A DNA stretch of 64,000 bases from Luoshenia tenuis (GTDB lineage Bacteria > Bacillota > Clostridia > Christensenellales > GCA-900066905), in assembly GCF_014384745.1 (NCBI RefSeq), contig NZ_JACRSO010000003.1, forward strand, positions 124,001 to 188,000, in the 5' to 3' direction. Below the pieces are notes generated by a model. That model made no database searches, was not told the DNA's origin, and saw only the letters and a list, made by a program, of their open reading frames with translations. Of this stretch, positions 1 to 8,044 are shown in pieces. Each line of letters begins with the position of its first letter. The first letter of the stretch is position 1. Made by a program: the position numbers and the translations under genes.

Positions 1-1154
1 CGCTGAAAAAGCATTATGAGTGGAAGGGCAAGATCGAAGTGGTCTCCCGCGCTTCCATCAACACCCGTGAGGAGCTGGCCCTGGCCTACACCCCCGGTGT
101 TGCCGAGCCCTGCATGGTCATCCATGACGACTATGACAAGTCCTTTGAGCTGACCCGCCGCAGCAACCTGGTAGCCGTCATTACCGATGGCACCGCCGTG
201 CTGGGTCTGGGCGATATCGGCCCGGAGGCCGGTATGCCGGTTATGGAGGGCAAATGCGCGCTGTTTAAGGAGTTTGCGGATGTGGACGCCTTCCCGCTGT
301 GCGTGCGCTCCAAGGATGTGGACGAGATCGTCAACACCATTTATATGATCTCCGGCAGCTTTGGCGGCATCAACCTGGAGGATATTGCCGCGCCCCGCTG
401 CTTTGAGATCGAAAACCGCTTGAAAGAGCTGTGCGACATCCCGATTTTCCACGATGACCAGCACGGGACGGCTATCGTCGTGGCCGCGGCGATGATCAAC
501 GCGCTGCGCCTGACGGGCAAGAAGAAAGAGGAGATCAAGGTGGTCTTAAACGGCGCGGGCGCCGCGGGCAACGCCATTGCCAAGCTGCTGCTCAGCCTGG
601 GCATCAAGAGCGTGGCCATGTGCGACCGCAAGGGCCTGATCTATGAGGGCCGCGAGGGCATGGACCCTGCCAAGCAGGAAATGGCCAAGATCACCAACCT
701 GGAGAAAAAACAGGGCTCCCTGGCGGATGCCGTCAATGGCGCCGACGTGTTCCTGGGCGTTTCCGCCCCGGGCGTGCTGACCCCGGATATGGTGCGCACC
801 ATGAACAAGGATGCGATCGTACTGGCGATGGCCAACCCCACGCCCGAGATCATGCCGGACGAGGCCAAGGCCGCCGGCGCGCGCATCGTGGGCACGGGCC
901 GCAGCGATTTCCCCAACCAGATCAACAATGTGCTGGCCTTCCCTGGCATCTTCCGTGGTGCGCTGGATTGCCGCGCTTCCGAGATCAACGAGGCGATGAA
1001 GGTGGCCGCCGCCGAGGCGCTGGCCAACCTGGTGCCGGACGACAAACTGAACGAGGAGTACATCCTGCCGGATGCGCTGGATAAGCGCGTGGGCCAGTTT
1101 GTGGCCGAGGCCGTTGCCAAAGCCGCCCGCGAAAGCGGCGTGGCCCGCATCTAA
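1..1154 (+). CDS. NAD-dependent malic enzyme (5' end outside window)
   Basis: Oxidatively decarboxylates malate to pyruvate, normally with NAD in this short bacterial type. The reading frame is open from base 3 (LKKHYEWKGK...), so the start codon lies just upstream; about 383 residues are visible, near the usual full length of about 390. The malic-domain block SRASINTREELALAYTPGVA, the VITDGTAVLGLGDIGP block, FHDDQHGT and a Rossmann motif GAGAAG (about residue 180) are all intact. It ends at a strong bidirectional hairpin. Family certain; cofactor choice is inferred. Confidence 0.95.
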   Translation, partial: LKKHYEWKGKIEVVSRASINTREELALAYTPGVAEPCMVIHDDYDKSFELTRRSNLVAVITDGTAVLGLGDIGPEAGMPVMEGKCALFKEFADVDAFPLCVRSKDVDEIVNTIYMISGSFGGINLEDIAAPRCFEIENRLKELCDIPIFHDDQHGTAIVVAAAMINALRLTGKKKEEIKVVLNGAGAAGNAIAKLLLSLGIKSVAMCDRKGLIYEGREGMDPAKQEMAKITNLEKKQGSLADAVNGADVFLGVSAPGVLTPDMVRTMNKDAIVLAMANPTPEIMPDEAKAAGARIVGTGRSDFPNQINNVLAFPGIFRGALDCRASEINEAMKVAAAEALANLVPDDKLNEEYILPDALDKRVGQFVAEAVAKAARESGVARI

Positions 1155-1164
1155 CCAAAAGCGA

Positions 1165-1200
1165 TAAAAAAGACCGCTGCAAAACGCAGCGGTCTTTTTA
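1165..1200. terminator. Bidirectional rho-independent terminator
   Basis: Perfect 10-bp stem AGACCGCTGC / GCAGCGGTCT (1171-1180 and 1186-1195) with a 5-nt loop, an A-run on the left and a T-run on the right. It serves the malic enzyme gene and the convergent ABC operon. Confidence 0.9.
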
Positions 1201-1216
1201 TATATCAATAGGCGAA

Positions 1217-1861
1217 TTAAAATTCTTTTTTGCTCATGATCCGTACGGACAGGGCGTAAGAGAGCGCTACGATCGCCAGTACGGCCAAGGGCAGCAGCGG
1301 CAGGGCGATCTGAAACCAGCGGTCCAGCGCGGCGAGATCCGGCGCGGGCAGCCCCAACGCCTCGCCGATATAGCGCCAGCCCAGGGATAGAACGGTGGGG
1401 ATCAGGACTACGGCCAGCAACAGCAGCCGCCCTTTTTCCGCGCCGAACTTATAGAGCAGCGGCAGCAAAATACTGCCCAAGACCAGGGAAGCGCCGCAAA
1501 ACAGGCCCGCTTGCATAAACAGCGCGCCGGGGTCCCACTGGCCGCGGATGATACCCTGGATCCCGATAGCAACGCAGCCCACCAGGCAGCCCAACGCGGC
1601 CAGGATCAGCATGACGGCGTATTTCCCCAAAACCAGCTGCTGGCGGGTGATAGGCATGGTCAAAACGTATTTATCCCATTTGGCCATTTCGTCGTAGCTC
1701 AAGGTGGTGATGACCATCATGGTGCACAGCACCGTGGCCACTGCGGCGAAGCCGCTGTTCTCCATGGGGAGAAAAATAGCCCCGTAGAGCAGTAGAATTA
1801 GGATCAGGGTAAAGCTATAGCGTTTGAGATTTAAGAAATCTTTGGCGATCAAACCCTTCAA
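1217..1861 (-). CDS. ABC-2 type transporter permease
   Basis: Integral membrane subunit of a small exporter of unknown substrate, 214 residues with about six hydrophobic segments and the ABC-2 pattern (MKGLIAKDFLNLKRY start, then a DKYVLTMPITRQQLV loop before the second helix). The start is a TTG overlapping the stop of the upstream ATPase gene by 4 bases (TTGA), with an AAGGGGG ribosome site 8 bases upstream, so translation is probably coupled. It is the last gene of the GntR-ATPase-permease operon. Families with this arrangement often respond to cell-envelope stress or antimicrobial peptides, but that role is inference here. Confidence 0.88.
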   Translation of the reverse strand: MKGLIAKDFLNLKRYSFTLILILLLYGAIFLPMENSGFAAVATVLCTMMVITTLSYDEMAKWDKYVLTMPITRQQLVLGKYAVMLILAALGCLVGCVAIGIQGIIRGQWDPGALFMQAGLFCGASLVLGSILLPLLYKFGAEKGRLLLLAVVLIPTVLSLGWRYIGEALGLPAPDLAALDRWFQIALPLLPLAVLAIVALSYALSVRIMSKKEF

Positions 1862-2718
1862 AGCGTGCGCCCCCTTACGTAAAACAACATGATATCTTCC
1901 AATGTGGCCGGTTCGACCACGGCGCCGGGGTGATGGATACGATAGGCATTTTTATCCCGGACCAGCACCTCGCAGCTGAACTGCCCTTTGCGCAAGCGCA
2001 GCGCCTGGCTGCGATCCAGTGTGGCCAGCGCCTGCTCGCTGCATTTGAGGATGCCCATCTTGCCGGTCAACTCGTCTTTATTATCGCTCAGGGCGACCTG
2101 CCCTTCGTGGATAAAGGTGACATAGTCGGCGATCTTGTCCAAATCGCTGGTGATGTGAGAGGAAAGCAGGATCGCTTTGCGTTCGTCCTGGATAAAATCC
2201 ATAAAAAGATCCAGAATTTCCTCCCGCACGATGGGGTCCAGGCCGCTGGTGGGTTCGTCCAGCAGCAACAGCCTGGGATGGTGCGCCAGTGCAGCGGCAA
2301 TGCACAGCTTGGTCTTCATCCCCTTGGAAAGCGCCTTGACCGGCTTACCCTCGGGGAGGGAAAGCTGGCGGGTCAGGCGGGTAAAATAGGCGGGATCCCA
2401 GTTGGGGTAGATGCCGCCCATAACGGTGGAGATATGGCGAAGCGTTAGATTATCGTGAAAGCAGCTTTCGTCAAACACCACGCCGATCTGCGCCTTAATG
2501 GCGTTTTCCAGCCCGCCGTCCCTGTGGCCCAGCAGCGTGATCTCGCCGCTGTCGCGATGGATCAAATTCAAAATAGCCTTGAGGGTCGTGGTCTTCCCCG
2601 CGCCGTTCTCCCCGATCAGGCCCATGATACTGCCGCAGGGCAGCGAGAAAGATAGATCTTTAAGCGCGAAGTCGGGATAGGCCTTGTTGAGGTTTTTCAC
2701 CTCCAGCGCCATTTCCAT
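1858..2718 (-). CDS. ABC transporter ATP-binding protein (YtrB-like)
   Basis: Nucleotide-binding subunit pairing with the downstream permease. Walker A GENGAGKTT (about residues 38-46), Walker B LLLLDEPTSGLD and the H-loop LLSSHITSDLD are intact; the signature is LSKGM rather than LSGGQ, as is common in Gram-positive ABC-2 drug/lantibiotic-type ATPases. I chose the ATG at 2718 (MEMALEV) because an AAAGGAG site lies 9 bases upstream; the preceding regulator gene stops one base before. An in-frame ATG at 2727 sits directly on the ribosome site and is less likely. 286 residues. Confidence 0.9.
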   Translation of the reverse strand: MEMALEVKNLNKAYPDFALKDLSFSLPCGSIMGLIGENGAGKTTTLKAILNLIHRDSGEITLLGHRDGGLENAIKAQIGVVFDESCFHDNLTLRHISTVMGGIYPNWDPAYFTRLTRQLSLPEGKPVKALSKGMKTKLCIAAALAHHPRLLLLDEPTSGLDPIVREEILDLFMDFIQDERKAILLSSHITSDLDKIADYVTFIHEGQVALSDNKDELTGKMGILKCSEQALATLDRSQALRLRKGQFSCEVLVRDKNAYRIHHPGAVVEPATLEDIMLFYVRGRTL

Positions 2719-2719
2719 T

Positions 2720-3097
2720 TTATTCATCTCCTTTGTAGAGTACCTGTAAAATTTCCACCAGCTCGTCACAGGGCAGCGCGCAGCGCTTGGCCGCATCTAC
2801 CGCCTGCTGCAGGTGTGCTTCGACCTGGCGCAAATGCTCCTCGCGGATAAAATCCGTATTTTTACCGGCTACAAAGCAGCCTTTGCCGGGCACGGTTTCG
2901 ATAAAGCCGTCCCGCTCCAGATCCGCATAAGCCCGCTTGGTGGTGATCACGCTGATGCGCAGTTCTTTGGCGAGCAGGCGCATGCTGGGCAGGGCGGCAC
3001 CCTCCTGCAGTTCGCCGCCCAAGATCATGGCCTTGAACTGCGCGGTGATCTGCTCGTAAATGGGCTTATCGCTGGCATTGCTGATAATGATATCCAT
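2720..3097 (-). CDS. GntR-family transcriptional regulator (YtrA-like, short)
   Basis: Autoregulator of the ABC operon. At 125 residues it has only the winged-helix domain (ASDKPIYEQITAQFKAMILG, then LPSMRLLAKELRISVITTKRAY, then the wing ERDGFIETVPGKGCFV) and a short dimerisation tail, the YtrA layout without a large effector domain. The ATG at 3097 is preceded by AAGGAG at 5 bases; longer in-frame starts would run through the promoter and operator, so they are rejected. Its operator is probably the perfect inverted repeat covering the -10 element just upstream. Confidence 0.92.
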   Translation of the reverse strand: MDIIISNASDKPIYEQITAQFKAMILGGELQEGAALPSMRLLAKELRISVITTKRAYADLERDGFIETVPGKGCFVAGKNTDFIREEHLRQVEAHLQQAVDAAKRCALPCDELVEILQVLYKGDE

Positions 3098-3109
3098 GCG
3101 ATCTCCTTG

Positions 3110-3140
3110 TATACTGTGTATAAACGATATGCACAGTATA
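3110..3140. promoter_or_regulatory. Palindromic operator of the GntR-ABC operon
   Basis: Inverted repeat TATACTGTG (3110-3118) / CACAGTATA (3132-3140), extendable to 13-base arms with one mismatch, centred on 3125. It covers the -10 box of the minus-strand promoter, so binding would block transcription. YtrA-type GntR regulators are known to repress their own operons; assignment to this regulator is inference. Confidence 0.65.
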
Positions 3141-3163
3141 ACTGCGATATGCAAAAAGTGCAA
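3135..3163 (-). promoter_or_regulatory. Sigma-A type promoter of the GntR-ABC operon
   Basis: On the minus strand TTGCAC (3158-3163), 17-base spacer, TATACT (3135-3140), about 40 bases upstream of the regulator start. Confidence 0.7.
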
Positions 3164-3238
3164 GCCCTTTTTGCAAATTTCATTCTTTTTCCAGCGCGGC
3201 ATTTATATACTAAAGTAAAAATAAAGGGGGGAATACCG

Positions 3239-4516
3239 ATGGTGATCCATACCGTACAGCCGGGGGAGAGCGTACAGAGCATCGCGCAGCAATACGGCGT
3301 TTCGTCATATAGATTAACGGTGGAAAATGGGCTGGAGTTTCCCGTGCGGCTGGCCGTAGGGCAGGCCCTGGTGATCCAGTATCCCAAAGTAGTGCACAAG
3401 GTCGTCGCGGGCGATACGCTTTGGCGTATCGCGTCGGATTACGGCATCAGCGTCAACCAGCTTTACCGCAACAACATTGAATTGGGCGGATGGGACCGGA
3501 TCTTTCCTGGACAGGAGTTGGTGATCGAATACGCAGATGCGCCGCAGGGCGAGATGGCTGTAAACGGGTATGCCTATCCGTTTATCGAGCCGGCCACGCT
3601 GCACCAGGCGCTGCCTTACCTGACGTATCTGACGCCGTTTAGTTACAGCGCCCAGGCGGATGGCGAACTGGATGACATTGAAGACGAACGGCTGATCGCC
3701 CTGGCCAAGCAATGGGGTGTAGTGCCGATCTTGCACGTATCCAATCTGGACGAGGATGAGCGATTTAGCACTGACCTGGCCAGTCAGCTATTGAACGACC
3801 CGGTGGCCGTCCGCAGGCTGATCGAGGAGATCCTGGAGACCCTGGTGGAAGAAGGTTATGGCGGGGTGGACGTGGATTTTGAATCCGTCGCCGCGGCGGA
3901 CCGGCAAAAGTATGTAGACTTTATACAGGCTTTGGCCGACCGGCTCAACCCGCGGGGCTACACAGTCACCGTTGCATTAGCGCCCAAACTCTCGGACGAC
4001 CAGGAGGGGCTGCTTTATGAGGGGATTGATTATCAAGGCCTGGGGCAGGCGGCTAATAACGTGCTGCTGATGACCTATGAATGGGGCTATACCTATAGCG
4101 AACCCATGGCCGTAGCGCCGCTAAACAGCGTGCGGCAGGTGGTAGAATACGCGCTGACCCGTATCCCGGCGGAGAAGATCTTTTTAGGCGTGCCCAACTA
4201 CGCCTATGACTGGACGCTGCCCTATGTAGCGGGCCAGTCCCGCGCGCGGGCGCTGGGCAACCAACAGGCGGTAGCGCTGGCGCAGCATAAAGGGGCTGAA
4301 ATCATGTTTGACCCCATCGCCCAGACGCCCTATTTTAATTACTATGATGAGGGTACCCAGCACGAGGTCTGGTTTGAGGATGCACGCAGCATCCGCGCCA
4401 AATTGGCGCTGATACCCGAATACGGGTTACAGGGAGCGTCATACTGGAACTTGATGCGCCCGTTTGTACAAAACTGGGTGCTGCTCAACGCGCTTTACAA
4501 TATCCGCCAGGGCTGA
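3239..4516 (+). CDS. LysM-GH18 spore cortex hydrolase (SleL/YaaH-like)
   Basis: Probable cortical-fragment-lytic N-acetylglucosaminidase acting on spore peptidoglycan during germination. 425 residues: LysM at about 2-49, LysM at about 52-98, then a GH18 barrel with the catalytic motif GGVDVDFE (Glu near residue 214) and the usual late YWNLMRPF block. There is no signal peptide, matching SleL/YaaH proteins, which are packaged in the spore coat. The ATG at 3239 has AAGGGGGG a few bases upstream; the open frame extends further upstream but without start evidence. It is the best single sign that the host forms spores. Confidence 0.9.
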   Translation: MVIHTVQPGESVQSIAQQYGVSSYRLTVENGLEFPVRLAVGQALVIQYPKVVHKVVAGDTLWRIASDYGISVNQLYRNNIELGGWDRIFPGQELVIEYADAPQGEMAVNGYAYPFIEPATLHQALPYLTYLTPFSYSAQADGELDDIEDERLIALAKQWGVVPILHVSNLDEDERFSTDLASQLLNDPVAVRRLIEEILETLVEEGYGGVDVDFESVAAADRQKYVDFIQALADRLNPRGYTVTVALAPKLSDDQEGLLYEGIDYQGLGQAANNVLLMTYEWGYTYSEPMAVAPLNSVRQVVEYALTRIPAEKIFLGVPNYAYDWTLPYVAGQSRARALGNQQAVALAQHKGAEIMFDPIAQTPYFNYYDEGTQHEVWFEDARSIRAKLALIPEYGLQGASYWNLMRPFVQNWVLLNALYNIRQG

Positions 4517-4622
4517 AGAGAAAAATAAAAAAAGCCGGGCAGCCTGTGGGGAACACTAATAAGGAAGTAGCAGAGATAACCATAAACTTAATAGCCGACA
4601 AACAGAGTTGCTAGTGTTTGAG

Positions 4623-4670
4623 AAAAAGCCGATACTGAGTCAGATAATACTGGGTCAGTATCGGCTTTTT
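4623..4670. terminator. Terminator inside the island
   Basis: Perfect 16-bp stem AAAAAGCCGATACTGA / TCAGTATCGGCTTTTT (4623-4638, 4655-4670) with a 16-nt loop. The arms and loop contain a near-duplicate ATACTGAGTCAG / ATACTGGGTCAG at a 15-base period. A second inverted pair AACACTA (4552-4558) / TAGTGTT (4612-4618) lies just upstream, so a short structured RNA ending here is possible but unproven. Confidence 0.8.
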
Positions 4671-4680
4671 ATGTTAGCAA

Positions 4681-4709
4681 TTGTCGATAAATCCTTATCG
4701 TGATATAAT
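4681..4709 (+). promoter_or_regulatory. Promoter of the DUF262 gene
   Basis: TTGTCG (4681-4686), 17-base spacer, TATAAT (4704-4709). An inverted repeat CGATAA / TTATCG (4685-4690, 4695-4700) overlaps the -35 box and fills part of the spacer, and could be an operator. Confidence 0.65.
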
Positions 4710-4769
4710 TTTGATAAATTATAGATTGGATATTTATTTCGGAACATTTGAAATAGGAGGCAGATGAAA

Positions 4770-6488
4770 ATGGCCTTTGATGCTCAACAGAAGAAGGTTA
4801 ATGATGTTCTTTCTGGAGATGTCAGGTATGTAATTCCACGGTATCAGCGCAAATATGTATGGCAAGAAAAGCAGTGGAGGGAACTTTTTGACGATATAAA
4901 ATATTGCCTTGATGTTTCCAATGAGTACAAAGAAAAAGGTCAAGAAATTGAATGGACTCATTTTTTGGGAAGTTTCGTTTTTGAGCGCAGTGGGAAAGAT
5001 TTAATCGTGATTGATGGCCAACAGCGTTTAACGACAATTACCCTTATGTTATGTGCTATATGTACACTTTTCAATGAAATAGGAGAAGAACCTCGTTTTC
5101 GCGGTGTAACAAAGTATATTATTGGCACAGATGATATGGGAGCAGCTTATGCACGGGTTGATAATCAAGACTTGGATAATTTCCAATTTATTGTTGCGGA
5201 ATCAACAGAATATAACAGCTTACAATCTAAACCGAAATTGTTCTCCGGAGCATATATGGTAAATTCACCACAAGATAATGTAAATGTAAAGCAATGTTTT
5301 TTCTTTTTTTATAATCAGTTTCAAGAGTTAATTCATCACAGCAAAAATCCCGCTGCTGAACTTGGAAATATTAAAGATAAGATTATGGGATTAGATGTAA
5401 TAGACATCCGCGCTTCAAATCAGCAAGAGAGTTATAATATCTTCGAAATTTTAAATGCGCGTGGCGTTGATTTGAAGCAGCACGAGCTGATTAAAAATTA
5501 CATTTTTAAGTATATTCATCCTCGCGCCAATATTGATACAGCCAAAATGAAATGGAATTCTATGGAGGCTAAACTGTATATAAGCAGGAGGTCAACATTA
5601 GATAGCTTTTTCACACATTATGTCTCACACCGATTCGAAAAGCCTAACAAGGATAATACAGAATTTCGAATCGTGAAGCAATTTTGCGATCGCCAACATA
5701 TGGGAGATTTTTTGGACGACCTATATGAAAAGGCCTCCTTTTATCGGATGTTTTATTTTCCAGACGAATGCGACAATCCGATTATTAAAGAATCATTGCA
5801 ATTCTTTTTGAGTAATAATCATCGGCAATTTCGCCCGCTATTCCTTTCGGTAATTTCCGCATACAAACGTCATAAAATCACAGAAAGCGATGCGGAAAAG
5901 TTTTTTGTTTTTATTCGAAATTTTTATCTTGGATACGGTGTAGTGTGTAACGGTAAATCAAATACCATAGAAGATATGGTATATCAATATGCTCGAAAAA
6001 TTGAAAATGAGGATGCTATCACTGCTTTAAATGAATTAAAATTAAAGCTATACCAATATTACCCGGATTACAATACATTTGAAGCAAATTTTATACTTTT
6101 GGGATGGTCACACCGGGTAAAAAGTTATAAGACCCTAAGTCGAAAAAAAGAGGTTCAATACATACTTTCCGGAATCGAAGAACACCATTTAGCCTCCAAT
6201 CAGGAACTAACTGTCCACAAATTTTCTATCGAACACATAGCCAATGATGACGGATCAGAAACTCATTGTAAGATTGGAAATTTACTTATGCTTGCAGAAC
6301 TAATTAACGGCGGTGCTGCTGATAAAACTTATACTGAAAAGATTCCTTACTATAAGCGATCAAATTTTGTGTCAACAAGAAAATTTGTAGAACGTTACGG
6401 AGAATTGGAAGAGTGGTCTGAGAGTAATATAATCGAACGCGGGAAATATATGGCAAAACTTGCATATGATGTAATTTGGAAATTTTAA
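4770..6488 (+). CDS. DUF262/DUF1524 (GmrSD-like) putative defence nuclease
   Basis: Probably a type IV, modification-dependent restriction enzyme or related anti-phage protein. The N-terminal part has DUF262 hallmarks: IPRYQRKYVWQEKQW (about residues 21-35) and IDGQQRLTT (about 81-89), the nucleotide-binding motif of GmrS/DndB/ParB-like folds. Near the C-terminus FSIEHI (about residue 485) followed by KIGNLLML and a NGGAADKTY segment resembles the DUF1524 His-Asn nuclease domain of GmrD. About 572 residues. An ATG at 4764 sits 3 bases from AGGAGG; the ATG at 4770 has 9-base spacing and is preferred. Codon use is AT-rich, unlike every neighbour, indicating transfer. Its function is inferred from domains only. 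Confidence 0.82.
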   Translation: MAFDAQQKKVNDVLSGDVRYVIPRYQRKYVWQEKQWRELFDDIKYCLDVSNEYKEKGQEIEWTHFLGSFVFERSGKDLIVIDGQQRLTTITLMLCAICTLFNEIGEEPRFRGVTKYIIGTDDMGAAYARVDNQDLDNFQFIVAESTEYNSLQSKPKLFSGAYMVNSPQDNVNVKQCFFFFYNQFQELIHHSKNPAAELGNIKDKIMGLDVIDIRASNQQESYNIFEILNARGVDLKQHELIKNYIFKYIHPRANIDTAKMKWNSMEAKLYISRRSTLDSFFTHYVSHRFEKPNKDNTEFRIVKQFCDRQHMGDFLDDLYEKASFYRMFYFPDECDNPIIKESLQFFLSNNHRQFRPLFLSVISAYKRHKITESDAEKFFVFIRNFYLGYGVVCNGKSNTIEDMVYQYARKIENEDAITALNELKLKLYQYYPDYNTFEANFILLGWSHRVKSYKTLSRKKEVQYILSGIEEHHLASNQELTVHKFSIEHIANDDGSETHCKIGNLLMLAELINGGAADKTYTEKIPYYKRSNFVSTRKFVERYGELEEWSESNIIERGKYMAKLAYDVIWKF

Positions 6489-6667
6489 TTTCTACGCATT
6501 TTAAGTTGTAACTATAAAGGGTTGAGTGCCAAGATATTCCCGGTTGTCCATTCGGGGTAGAACGGCAAAGACAAGGTAGGACGGCATGACCTTTCAGCCA
6601 TGCCGCCCTGCGACAATCAAATTGCCTCCTTATAGGCGCGCGCCTTAGGCTGCCCGGCTTTTTAACG

Positions 6668-7846
6668 CTAAAGTTTGATGACCTGCCCGGGATAGATCAA
6701 ACTGGGGTTAGCGATGCCGTTGAGGGCGACCAGATGAGAAACACTGGTGCCAAAGCGCTGCGCTATCCCCCAAAGCGTATCGCCCGCGCGCACTGTGTAG
6801 CTGCCCGAAGCGCCGCCTTGCTCTACGTGGATATCCAGCACCTGTCCGGGATAGATCAGGCTGGGATCTGCGATATGGTTGACGCCCGCCAGATACTGCA
6901 CGGTGGTGCCAAAGCGCCGGGCAATGCCCCAAAGCGTATCCCCCTGGCGCACGGTATAGGTCTGCACTGTAGTCTGCGGCGTACCGGGTACCTTGAGCAC
7001 CTGCCCGGTATAGATCAGGTTGGGATTGGCGATGCCGTTGAGCTGCACCAGCGCGGAGACGGTGGTATCAAACCGCTGGGCGATGGCGCTAAGGGTATCG
7101 CCCCGGCGCACCGTATAAAGCTGGTACGGCTCGCAGGAGGAACAGGGCGTATCTCCGCTCATGAACATGGCCTGGGTAAACTGATCCCGGTCCACGTTGC
7201 CGCTGATGCCGGAAACGCGGCCGGTGCTGGTGTACTGGAAACCGGCCCAGCTCGACCATTTGCCGTTTGCCGCAGGGGCGGAAACGCCATACTCCGCCAC
7301 CCAAAGGGAGTAAACGGCCAGATCGGCCGCAAACACATTCGCGGCTTGATAGCTGTTGCTGTAGATGGCGACCTCCTTGCCGCTGGCCTGCTGCAGCGTT
7401 TCTAAAAACGCGCGGGAGATGGCGTTGATCTGATCGACTGTGAGGCTGCCAAAGTACTCAAAATCCATGACCAGGCGGCACTCGGGCTGCTTGCCCCGCA
7501 CCGTGGCGGCAAAAAATTGGGCCTCCTGCCGGGCCTCCTCCACGCTGCGGGCGTTGACATAGTGATAAAAGCCCACCTTCAGGCCGTTGGCCTTGGCCTG
7601 CGCATAATTGCGCTCAAAGTAAGGGTCGACATAACTAGAACCCACACTGGAGCGGATATAGACCACCTCGATGCCGTCGCCGGCCACGGCGGCAAAGTCG
7701 ATCTCGCCCTGCCACTTGCTCACGTCAATGCCGGCATAGATGCGCTCATCGGCCGGGCCGAAGGCCAGCGCGGGAACGGTCAGCACGACCAGGCAGCTTA
7801 AGGCTAGCACCAGGGCCGCCAGCGTGCGCCAACTGCTGATTTTCAT
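6668..7846 (-). CDS. Secreted GH25 lysozyme with three LysM domains
   Basis: Exported muramidase that cuts peptidoglycan glycan strands. 392 residues: signal peptide 1-28 ending LTVPALA, GH25 domain about 37-225 with the opening DVSKWQG and the catalytic LVMDFEYF stretch, a CSSC-containing linker, then three LysM repeats of about 45 residues (each YTVR.GDTL..IAQRF and a LIY(T/P)GQV end). The tandem repeats are clearly similar to each other at the DNA level. The ATG at 7846 has an AGGAGG site upstream. It runs convergent to the SleL-like gene, across the island. Confidence 0.93.
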   Translation of the reverse strand: MKISSWRTLAALVLALSCLVVLTVPALAFGPADERIYAGIDVSKWQGEIDFAAVAGDGIEVVYIRSSVGSSYVDPYFERNYAQAKANGLKVGFYHYVNARSVEEARQEAQFFAATVRGKQPECRLVMDFEYFGSLTVDQINAISRAFLETLQQASGKEVAIYSNSYQAANVFAADLAVYSLWVAEYGVSAPAANGKWSSWAGFQYTSTGRVSGISGNVDRDQFTQAMFMSGDTPCSSCEPYQLYTVRRGDTLSAIAQRFDTTVSALVQLNGIANPNLIYTGQVLKVPGTPQTTVQTYTVRQGDTLWGIARRFGTTVQYLAGVNHIADPSLIYPGQVLDIHVEQGGASGSYTVRAGDTLWGIAQRFGTSVSHLVALNGIANPSLIYPGQVIKL

Positions 7847-7996
7847 TCATCCAAACCTCCTTTTTCGTCAGGATACTTTCAGTATACGTGGCAAAGGGAT
7901 ATTTGGTTCATCCTGCTAGGCATATCCGCACACCGTATAGCGGAGTGGTTAGGAAAATATCCAATGGGACAATTGGCGGGGTAACCTGGCTGTGCA

Positions 7997-8026
7997 ATAA
8001 AAAGGCCCTGACTTTCGTCAGGGCCT
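7997..8026 (-). terminator. Terminator of the 5'-nucleotidase gene
   Basis: Stem AGGCCCTGAC / GTCAGGGCCT (8003-8012, 8017-8026), TTTC loop; the A-run on the left becomes the T-tract for minus-strand transcription. Confidence 0.85.
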
Positions 8027-8044
8027 AGGGATAGATTTAAGGTG

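Larger units (their letters stand above)
4527..6663. mobile_element. AT-rich single-gene island between inverted terminator arms
   Basis: Two perfect 13-base arms, AGCCGGGCAGCCT (4533-4545) with an A-run before it and AGGCTGCCCGGCT (6647-6659) with a T-run after it, bracket about 2.1 kb of clearly AT-rich DNA. Neither arm has a local partner. Further in, at exactly the same distance from each arm, lies a second inverted pair, ATAAGGA (4559-4565) and TCCTTAT (6627-6633). Either a terminator between the convergent hydrolase genes was split by an insertion, or these are imperfect terminal inverted repeats of the element. No transposase or integrase is present; the only gene is the DUF262 protein. 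Exact ends and a target duplication cannot be defined from one sequence. Confidence 0.6.

Noticed and set aside
546..1208. Long minus-strand open frames opposite the malic enzyme gene, and similar antisense frames throughout
   Set aside because: They are shadows of GC-rich coding sequence: no ribosome sites, low-complexity Arg/Ala/Pro or His-rich translations, and a recognised gene on the other strand.
6680..7110. Regular repeated DNA resembling a short repeat array
   Set aside because: It is the three in-frame LysM domains of the GH25 lysozyme, not a CRISPR array or tandem repeat locus.
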